13,994 bases of DNA from Hydrogenothermus sp. Its GTDB lineage: Bacteria > Aquificota > Aquificia > Aquificales > Hydrogenothermaceae. The notes under the pieces were generated by a model. The model searched no databases and was not told the DNA's origin. It saw nothing but the letters and a program-made list of their open reading frames with translations. The translations under genes and the position numbers were made by a program. This document shows, in pieces, positions 1 to 5,651 of the stretch (its first letter is position 1; every line of letters starts with the position of its first letter). Location: contig QNYP01000087.1 in the NCBI GenBank assembly GCA_003978675.1, forward strand, positions 1-13,994, read 5' to 3'.

Positions 1-149
1 TATAATGTGTTGGAACCTGACCAGTGATTGCAACAAGTGGAACTGAATCCATATAAGCAGTTGCAAGTCCAGTTACTAAGTTTGTTGCTCCTGGACCTGA
101 TGTTGCCATTACAACTCCAACTTTTCCAGAAGCCCTTGCATATCCATCT
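1..149 (-). repeat. Inverted copy of an internal ilvB segment (left arm)
   Basis: Read on the minus strand this stretch is identical, base for base, to ilvB bases 352-500 (position i pairs with 501-i), and encodes residues D58 to Y106 of acetolactate synthase. The match stops abruptly: base 150 and beyond do not pair with 351 and below. It is open at the window edge, so it may extend further left. There is no start or stop, so it is not a gene here. It may be a fold-back chimera at a contig end, or a real inverted partial duplication. A transcript crossing 1-500 could fold into a 149-bp stem with a 202-base loop containing the ilvB start. Confidence 0.95.
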
Positions 150-181
150 TTATTACTTAAATATATAAGAGGTTATTAATC

Positions 182-1918
182 ATGCCTAAGAAAAGAGGAG
201 CTGATATAGTTGTAGATGTTTTAATAGAAGAAAAGGTAGACACTATATTCGGATTACCAGGCGGGGCAATTATGGAAGTTTATGATGCATTATTTAATGC
301 CCCATTTAGAAATATATTAACCAGACATGAACTCGCAGCGTGTCATATGGCAGATGGATATGCAAGGGCTTCTGGAAAAGTTGGAGTTGTAATGGCAACA
401 TCAGGTCCAGGAGCAACAAACTTAGTAACTGGACTTGCAACTGCTTATATGGATTCAGTTCCACTTGTTGCAATCACTGGTCAGGTTCCAACACATTATA
501 ATGCATTTCAAGAAGCAGATGTTACAGGGATTACAAGACCTGTAACAAAACATAATTTTTTAGTTACAGATATAAAAGATTTAGCATTAATATTAAGAGA
601 AGCATTTTACATAGCAAGAACTGGAAGACCAGGGCCAGTTTTGGTAGATATTCCTAAAGATATTACTCAACAAGTTTATGACTATAAAATGCCCACTATA
701 AAAGATGTAGAAAATGCTCTTCCGGGATATAAACCTCATTATGAGGGAAATATAGCCCAAATAAAAAAGGCAGCAAAATTAATCAGACAGGCAAAAAGAC
801 CAGTTTTATATGTAGGTGGTGGGGCTGTTGCTTCAGAAGCACAGGAAGAGCTGGTAAAACTTGCGGAAATTGCAAAAATACCAGTTACTACAACATTAAT
901 GGGTAAAGGAGCATTCCCAGAAGACCATCCATTAGCCCTTCATATGCTTGGAATGCATGGAACATATTATGCAAACATGGCTGTTTACAATGCTGACTTA
1001 CTTATTGCAGTAGGTGCAAGGTTTGATGATAGGGTTACTGGAAAAATAGATGAATTTGCTCCAGAAGCAAAAATAATTCACATAGATATAGACCCTGCAT
1101 CAATTAGTAAAACAATTACAGTAGATGTTCCAATAGTTGGAGATGTTAAGAAAGTATTACAAAAGCTAGTTAAAGAGGTTGAAAAAAAACCAATAGAATG
1201 GGAAGAAGCTAGAGAAAGCTGGTTAAAATTAATTGAAAAATGGAAAATAGAACATCCTTTAACCTACGATAAAAAAAGTAAAATAATAAAACCTGAATAT
1301 GTAATAGAAGAAATTTACAACATAACAAAAGGAGAAGCCATTATAACTGCTGGTGTTGGACAACATCAAATGTGGGCAGCTATGTTTTATAAATATAAAT
1401 TCCCTAGACAGTTTATAAATTCTGGTGGACTTGGAACTATGGGATTTGGTTTTCCATCAGCAGTCGGGGCTAAAATTGCAAGACCAGACAAAGAAGTAAT
1501 AGCAATAGAAGGTGACGGCTCATTTTTAATGAATATCCAAGATATAGCAACAGCTGTTCAATACAGAATACCTGTAAAAGTTGCTATTTTAAATAATGAG
1601 TTTCTAGGAATGGTTAGACAATGGCAGGAATTATTCTACGATAGCAGATACTCATCTGTATGTTTATCAGTTCAGCCAGATTTTGTAAAATTGGCAGAAA
1701 GCTTTGGAGCTGTAGGATTAAGAGCAACTAAACCTTCTGAAGTTAGAAAAGTTCTAGAAGAGGCTATGTCTATAAATGACAGACCTGTAATTATGGATTT
1801 TGCAGTAGATAGAGAAGAAAATGTTTTACCAATGGTTCCAGCTGGTAAATCTTACAGAGAAATGATTCTCCATCCTGGAGAAAAAGGCGAAGCAGAAACT
1901 ATGTATTTAGTGGGGTAA
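182..1918 (+). CDS. ilvB: Acetolactate synthase large (catalytic) subunit
   Basis: Cytoplasmic ThDP-, FAD- and Mg-dependent enzyme that condenses two pyruvates to acetolactate, or pyruvate with 2-oxobutyrate to acetohydroxybutyrate. This is the committed step of valine, leucine and isoleucine synthesis. At 578 residues it is full length. Seen in order: an N-terminal ThDP-binding domain with catalytic Glu in LTRHE (E50) and SGPGATN (74-80); a central FAD-binding domain (about 190-330); and a C-terminal ThDP domain with GDG (444-446) through NN (471-472), followed by MVRQWQ, whose W481 matches the conserved Trp at the herbicide site. The ATG at 182 has AGAGG at 168-172. The next gene, ilvN, follows after 4 bases, as expected for the holoenzyme. 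Only 32 bases (150-181) separate the start from the inverted ilvB copy, so its natural promoter is not visible. Confidence 0.97.
   Translation: MPKKRGADIVVDVLIEEKVDTIFGLPGGAIMEVYDALFNAPFRNILTRHELAACHMADGYARASGKVGVVMATSGPGATNLVTGLATAYMDSVPLVAITGQVPTHYNAFQEADVTGITRPVTKHNFLVTDIKDLALILREAFYIARTGRPGPVLVDIPKDITQQVYDYKMPTIKDVENALPGYKPHYEGNIAQIKKAAKLIRQAKRPVLYVGGGAVASEAQEELVKLAEIAKIPVTTTLMGKGAFPEDHPLALHMLGMHGTYYANMAVYNADLLIAVGARFDDRVTGKIDEFAPEAKIIHIDIDPASISKTITVDVPIVGDVKKVLQKLVKEVEKKPIEWEEARESWLKLIEKWKIEHPLTYDKKSKIIKPEYVIEEIYNITKGEAIITAGVGQHQMWAAMFYKYKFPRQFINSGGLGTMGFGFPSAVGAKIARPDKEVIAIEGDGSFLMNIQDIATAVQYRIPVKVAILNNEFLGMVRQWQELFYDSRYSSVCLSVQPDFVKLAESFGAVGLRATKPSEVRKVLEEAMSINDRPVIMDFAVDREENVLPMVPAGKSYREMILHPGEKGEAETMYLVG
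352..500 (+). repeat. Right arm of the perfect inverted repeat, inside ilvB
   Basis: This is the coding partner of the arm at 1-149, with no mismatch in 149 bases. It lies in an intact reading frame and encodes conserved acetolactate synthase sequence, including the SGPGATN motif, so this is the native copy and 1-149 the displaced one. Confidence 0.95.
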
Positions 1919-1922
1919 GGAA

Positions 1923-2477
1923 ATGATAGAAGAAATTAAAGCATTAAAAGTTAGACCACAACCAAAAACAGTAGTAAGAAAACATGTTATCGTGGTAAAA
2001 GTTCAACATAATGTTGGAGTTTTATCTCGTATTACTTCACTATTTGCAGGTAGAGGTTATAACATAGAAAGTTTAACTGTTGGAAAAACCCATGAGCCAA
2101 ACATTGCAAGAATTACAATAATTGTTAACGGTGATGAAAGAGTTGTTGAGCAAATTGTAAAGCAACTAAGAAAGCTTATTGAAACTTTAAAAGTTAGAGA
2201 TATTACTGATATCCCACATATAGAAAGAGAACTTGCCCTTATAAAAATCCATACTGCTGATAGTGATACAAGAGATGAAATAATGAGACTGGTAGATATT
2301 TTTAGGGCAAAAGTAGTAGATGTTGCAAAGGATTCATACACTGTGGAAATTACAGGAAAGCAAGATAAAATAGATGCATTTATAAATTTAGTTAAACCAT
2401 TTGGAATAAAGGATGTATCCAGAACTGGAGTTTTAGCTGTAGTAAGAGAATCTGCACAAGAAAAAATAAAGGAATGA
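1923..2477 (+). CDS. ilvN: Acetolactate synthase small (regulatory) subunit
   Basis: Regulatory partner of the IlvB subunit. In this family it stimulates catalysis and mediates feedback inhibition by valine. The 184 residues match the usual 160-185. An N-terminal ACT domain (about 20-95) carries NVGVLSRI (30-37) and RGYNIESL (44-51), the effector-binding signature including N47. The C-terminal ALS small-subunit domain (about 100-175) has VEITGK and PFGIKDVSRTGV. The ATG lies 4 bases after the ilvB stop, and a GGGG at 1912-1915 within the last ilvB codons can serve as ribosome binding site, so translation is probably coupled. The symbol could equally be ilvH, since small-subunit naming varies between species. 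Confidence 0.95.
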   Translation: MIEEIKALKVRPQPKTVVRKHVIVVKVQHNVGVLSRITSLFAGRGYNIESLTVGKTHEPNIARITIIVNGDERVVEQIVKQLRKLIETLKVRDITDIPHIERELALIKIHTADSDTRDEIMRLVDIFRAKVVDVAKDSYTVEITGKQDKIDAFINLVKPFGIKDVSRTGVLAVVRESAQEKIKE

Positions 2478-3070
2478 GAAAGGTTTTATTTCTTCTTTTT
2501 TTTATTTTTTCACTTTCTATAGCAAAAGAAGTATATAAAGTTAATATAGAAAGTATAAATATAAAAAATTTACCAGATAGTTATTTAGAAATTTTTAAAG
2601 ATTTTTTTAAACAAAATTTAAATGCTAAAAAAAAGAATACAGTTATAACCATAAACATAAATTGGATTTCCTATTCTTATAATATTTGTATATTTGTCAA
2701 AAGCAACAAAACATTAAAAGAGGCTCTATGCACAACTTGTAACTTCGCAGAAGAAATAAGAGAAAATATAGCAAATTTACTAAAGGATAGTGATTATCTA
2801 GTATTTAGGTACTTAGATAGAAAAAGCATTAACCTAAGGATTATATCAAAAGGAAAAACTACAGAGAAAAAAATAAAGTTAATATCTTCAAAAGGAGATT
2901 ACCTAACTAACTACAAAGAAAATATAAATATTCCTAAAGAACCAATTATAACAATTGGAGGAGCTGATGTATCTGTAGACTTAATAGTTCTCAATGAAGT
3001 TTCTGCAAGTTATATTTTGAATAAACTACTTAATAATTATAAAATAGATAAGATTTATATAACAAACTAA
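2474..3070 (+). CDS. Unknown exported protein inside the ilv operon
   Basis: I do not recognise the family. The 198-residue product begins with a clear signal peptide: positive MRK, a hydrophobic Leu/Phe core at 4-15, and probable cleavage after A17 (SIA|KEV). The mature part is therefore predicted periplasmic or outer-envelope. It is rich in Asn, Lys and Ile, has cysteines at 72, 86 and 89 (the last two a CTTC pair), and shows no further membrane segment. The ATG overlaps the ilvN TGA by four bases (ATGA), and AGGA sits right against the start, so translation is probably coupled to ilvN. ilvC follows after 14 bases. A periplasmic protein has no evident job in branched-chain amino acid synthesis, so co-transcription may be positional only. 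Confidence 0.85.
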   Translation: MRKVLFLLFFIFSLSIAKEVYKVNIESINIKNLPDSYLEIFKDFFKQNLNAKKKNTVITININWISYSYNICIFVKSNKTLKEALCTTCNFAEEIRENIANLLKDSDYLVFRYLDRKSINLRIISKGKTTEKKIKLISSKGDYLTNYKENINIPKEPIITIGGADVSVDLIVLNEVSASYILNKLLNNYKIDKIYITN

Positions 3071-3084
3071 ACGGAGGAATATAA

Positions 3085-4083
3085 ATGGCTAAAATTTACT
3101 ATGACGAAGATGCATCTTTAGAAGTTTTAAAAGACAAAACTGTTGCTATTATAGGATACGGTAGTCAGGGACACGCCCATGCATTAAACTTAAAAGACAG
3201 TGGTATAAATGTAGTTATCGGGCTATACGCAGGAAGCCGTTCCTGGGATAAAGCAAAAAATGATGGATTTGAAGTTTTAACTCCAGATGAAGCTACTAAA
3301 AAGGCAGATGTTGTTATGATGTTAATTCCTGACACAATTCAACCAGAAGTATTTAAAACATCTATACTTCCAAACTTAGATGAAGGGAATGCTTTAGCTT
3401 TTGCACATGGTTTTAACATTCACTTTGACCAGATTATCCCACCTGATTATGTAGATGTATTTCTAGTTGCACCAAAAGGACCAGGACACCTTGTAAGATG
3501 GCAGTATGAAGAAGGGAAAGGAGTTCCAGGACTTGTTGCAATTCACCAAGACTACACAGGAAAAGCAAAAGATGTAGCTTTAGCATATGCAAAAGGAATA
3601 GGTTGCACAAGAGCAGGCCTTATAGAAACAACATTCAAAGAAGAAACAGAAACAGACCTTTTTGGAGAACAAGCTGTCCTTTGTGGCGGAGCAACTGCAT
3701 TAATAAAAGCTGGTTTTGAAACATTAATCGAAGCAGGTTATCAGCCTGAGGTTGCATATTTTGAGTGTCTACATGAATTAAAATTAATTGTAGACCTTAT
3801 ATATCAATACGGAATTTCTGGAATGAGATACTCAATTTCTGATACTGCGAGATACGGAGATGTAACAAGAGGAGATAGAATATATGAGGCTGTTAAGCCT
3901 ATTCATAAGAAAATTCTAGAAGAAATCCAAAGAGGCGAGTTTGCAAAAGAGTGGGTTCTTGAAAATGTTGCTGGAAGACCTCACTTTAATGCTATGGTTA
4001 AAAAGGACGAAAATCACCCTGTAGAAGAAGTAGGAAAACAGTTAAGAAAAATGATGCCATGGCTTGAGGGAAAAGGCTTATAA
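3085..4083 (+). CDS. ilvC: Ketol-acid reductoisomerase, class I
   Basis: Catalyses Mg-dependent alkyl migration and NAD(P)H-dependent reduction of acetolactate or acetohydroxybutyrate to the dihydroxy acid, the step after IlvBN. The 332 residues match the short class I form. The Rossmann nucleotide-binding motif GYGSQG is at 24-29. The catalytic set is complete: H108 (AHGF), K131 (KGPGH), metal ligands D191 and E195 (DLFGE), E227 and E231 (FECLHE), and S252. The cofactor-specificity loop after beta-strand 2 reads GLYAGSRSW (46-54), with Tyr at 48 where Arg is common in NADPH enzymes, while S51, R52 and S53 could still bind phosphate. GGAGG at 3073-3077, seven bases before the ATG, is a strong ribosome binding site, so it need not depend on coupling. 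Confidence 0.97.
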   Translation: MAKIYYDEDASLEVLKDKTVAIIGYGSQGHAHALNLKDSGINVVIGLYAGSRSWDKAKNDGFEVLTPDEATKKADVVMMLIPDTIQPEVFKTSILPNLDEGNALAFAHGFNIHFDQIIPPDYVDVFLVAPKGPGHLVRWQYEEGKGVPGLVAIHQDYTGKAKDVALAYAKGIGCTRAGLIETTFKEETETDLFGEQAVLCGGATALIKAGFETLIEAGYQPEVAYFECLHELKLIVDLIYQYGISGMRYSISDTARYGDVTRGDRIYEAVKPIHKKILEEIQRGEFAKEWVLENVAGRPHFNAMVKKDENHPVEEVGKQLRKMMPWLEGKGL

Positions 4084-4084
4084 G

Positions 4085-4708
4085 ATGAATCTCACATCAA
4101 AAAGGAAATCTTTAAAAAAGATATATGAACCTATTGGGGTAGTGCTGGCTAAGAGCCACATTACCCCGAATATTATTACTATTATTTCTATCATTTTAGG
4201 AGCTTTATCTGCATATTTTTTCTACATACATAAACCATTCACAGGAGCATTACTTTTATTTTTAAGTGGCTTTTTTGACCTTATGGACGGCGTTGTCGCA
4301 AGGGAAACAGAAAAAGCATCAAAGTTTGGAGCAGTATTTGATTGGCTTGCAGATAAAATAGTAGATGGTTTTGTTTTGTTTGCTATAGGAATAGCATATT
4401 CTACGCCGTGGTTAACAGCCCTTGGAGTAATAGCAAATCAACTTCATACATTTATAAAACCTGTTGCTTATGCAGAAATTGGATTTTCTGAAAGAAAAAA
4501 AGGAAAAATAGATGATCCACTAGAAGGAGTTGGTTTCTTTGGTAGGCCTGAGACCATATTGTTTATCATTTTATTTGCAATATTTGAACATTTTAAGATA
4601 TTAGGTGGCCTTGAATTTGGATTCAAATTAGTAGTAGCTTTAACAATAATGTCTCTTTTACAAAGAATTATTTATTTATATGTAAAATATAACAAGCAAT
4701 ACGACTAA
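4085..4708 (+). CDS. CDP-alcohol phosphatidyltransferase family membrane protein
   Basis: Integral membrane enzyme of the family that transfers a phosphatidyl (or similar) group from a CDP-linked donor to an alcohol. The complete family signature DxxDGxxAR(x8)GxxxDxxxD is present: D65, D68, G69, A72, R73, G82, D86, D90. Several hydrophobic segments are visible (about 28-48, 51-66, 93-105, 108-120, 157-169, 181-199). The acceptor is not certain. SHITPN near the N terminus and GRPE (153-156) near residue 155 resemble phosphatidylinositol-phosphate or archaetidylinositol-phosphate synthase-like members as much as PgsA. I prefer the ATG at 4085, one base after the ilvC stop, with AAAAGG at 4071-4076. 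An upstream TTG at 4064 would add seven charged residues overlapping ilvC. The region 4136-4167 forms a strong hairpin. Confidence 0.88.
   Translation: MNLTSKRKSLKKIYEPIGVVLAKSHITPNIITIISIILGALSAYFFYIHKPFTGALLLFLSGFFDLMDGVVARETEKASKFGAVFDWLADKIVDGFVLFAIGIAYSTPWLTALGVIANQLHTFIKPVAYAEIGFSERKKGKIDDPLEGVGFFGRPETILFIILFAIFEHFKILGGLEFGFKLVVALTIMSLLQRIIYLYVKYNKQYD
4136..4167 (+). other. Strong GC-rich RNA hairpin early in the phosphatidyltransferase gene
   Basis: The 5' arm (4136-4150) and 3' arm (4154-4167) pair over 14 base pairs with one G-T wobble, one bulged C at 4145 and a three-base AAG loop. It lies about 50 bases inside the gene, is far more GC-rich than its surroundings, and is not followed by a T run, so it is not a classical terminator. 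The arms encode GVVLAKSHITP. Confidence 0.75.
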
Positions 4709-4720
4709 AAGGGGAGAATT

Positions 4721-5389
4721 ATGCATCGTCCGTATACAATCATCGTTTCTGAAATAACTATAGATGGAAAATTAACCCTCAAAAGAGGAGTTTCATCAAA
4801 AGAAATAATGAAATTTATGGATGAAGAAGCAACAAGATATCTCCATCAACTTAGAGCAAAAGTTGATGGAATAATGGTAGGAGCTGAAACAGTTAGAACA
4901 GATAATCCATATTTGACAGTTAGATATGTAGAAGGGAAAAATCCAACAAGAATAGTTCCTTCTTCAAAGGCAGATATTCCATTAGATGCAAACATACTAA
5001 AACCAGATGCACCAACAATAATAGTAACAACAGAAAAAGCTCCAAAAGAAAAAGTTAAAGCCCTTGAAGAAAAAGTAGAAGTTTTAATATGTGGAGAAGA
5101 CAATATAGACCTTATAAAAATGATGGATTTACTATATCAAAAAGGAATAAAAAATTTAATGGTAGAGGGTGGAGCTACATTAAACTGGAATCTTATAAAA
5201 CTTGGACTTGTTGATGAGATAAGATTAATACACATGCCATTTATAGTTGGTGGAAAAGATACCCCTACACTTGTTGATGGCGAAGGATTTTCTTCCTTAG
5301 AAGAGCTAGTAAAAGTGAAATTAAGGGCACACTTCTTAAGAGGTTCTCACTTAATCACAGAGTGGGTAATAGATTTTGAAGAAGAATAA
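4721..5389 (+). CDS. Stand-alone RibD-type pyrimidine phosphate reductase
   Basis: Probable NAD(P)H-dependent 2,5-diamino-6-ribosylamino-4(3H)-pyrimidinone 5'-phosphate reductase of riboflavin synthesis, or a close relative. The 222 residues cover only the RibD C-terminal (DHFR-like) reductase domain; no zinc deaminase domain is present. Seen: VDGIMVGAETVRTDNP (48-63), then LTVR, NPTRIV (74-79), the nucleotide-binding MVEGGATLN (147-155), and PFIVGGKDTPTL (173-184). This stand-alone form is typical of archaea and fungi and also occurs in some bacteria. GGGGAG at 4711-4716 precedes the ATG, and the upstream gene ends 12 bases before. No other riboflavin gene is in the window, so the assignment rests on the domain. 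An unrelated DHFR-like reductase role cannot be excluded. Confidence 0.82.
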   Translation: MHRPYTIIVSEITIDGKLTLKRGVSSKEIMKFMDEEATRYLHQLRAKVDGIMVGAETVRTDNPYLTVRYVEGKNPTRIVPSSKADIPLDANILKPDAPTIIVTTEKAPKEKVKALEEKVEVLICGEDNIDLIKMMDLLYQKGIKNLMVEGGATLNWNLIKLGLVDEIRLIHMPFIVGGKDTPTLVDGEGFSSLEELVKVKLRAHFLRGSHLITEWVIDFEEE

Positions 5390-5402
5390 ATGGAGATAAA
5401 AG

Positions 5403-5648
5403 GTGAAAATAAAAGTTTTATATTTTTCATCAGTTAAAGATAAGATAAAAAAATCTAATGAGCAATTTGAGATAGATGAAAATACTACTATCGAGAAACT
5501 TTTGAAGATTTTAAAAGATAAATACCCAGAAATTAAAGATATACTTGAAAATACAATGATAGCTGTTAACGAAGAATATAAAGATAAAAAATATATTCTA
5601 AAAAATAATGATGTGGTAGCAATAATACCACCAGTAAGTGGAGGTTAG
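5403..5648 (+). CDS. moaD: MoaD-like sulfur-carrier protein (molybdopterin synthase small subunit)
   Basis: An 81-residue ubiquitin-fold sulfur carrier. In the family the C-terminal glycine is converted to a thiocarboxylate that donates sulfur to precursor Z in molybdopterin synthesis. The sequence shows the typical KIKVLYFSSVKD start, TTIEKLLKIL (29-38), a central helix, NDVVAIIPPVSGG at the end, and the obligatory terminal Gly-Gly (80-81). It starts with GTG at 5403, supported by GGAG at 5392-5395 with a seven-base spacer. The partner MoaE and the activating enzyme MoeB are not in the window. ThiS or another small sulfur carrier is possible, but PPVSGG favours MoaD. The codons of the two terminal glycines also form the aspS ribosome binding site. 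Confidence 0.88.
   Translation: MKIKVLYFSSVKDKIKKSNEQFEIDENTTIEKLLKILKDKYPEIKDILENTMIAVNEEYKDKKYILKNNDVVAIIPPVSGG
5640..5644 (+). promoter_or_regulatory. aspS ribosome binding site inside the moaD Gly-Gly codons
   Basis: GGAGG, seven bases before the aspS ATG at 5652, lies wholly within the two last moaD sense codons (GGA GGT), which encode the functionally essential Gly-Gly tail. One stretch therefore serves protein function and initiation of the next gene. Confidence 0.8.
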
Positions 5649-5651
5649 TAA

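Noticed and set aside
1..149. Possible second, divergent acetolactate synthase gene on the minus strand
   Set aside because: The only evidence is 49 codons that are exactly those of the neighbouring ilvB. There is no independent sequence, and the match breaks at 149/150 without a start. It is kept as an inverted repeat, not a gene.
4064..4084. TTG start seven codons upstream for the phosphatidyltransferase
   Set aside because: It would overlap ilvC by 20 bases and lacks a well-placed ribosome binding site. The ATG at 4085 has AAAAGG at a good distance and begins at the expected family N terminus.
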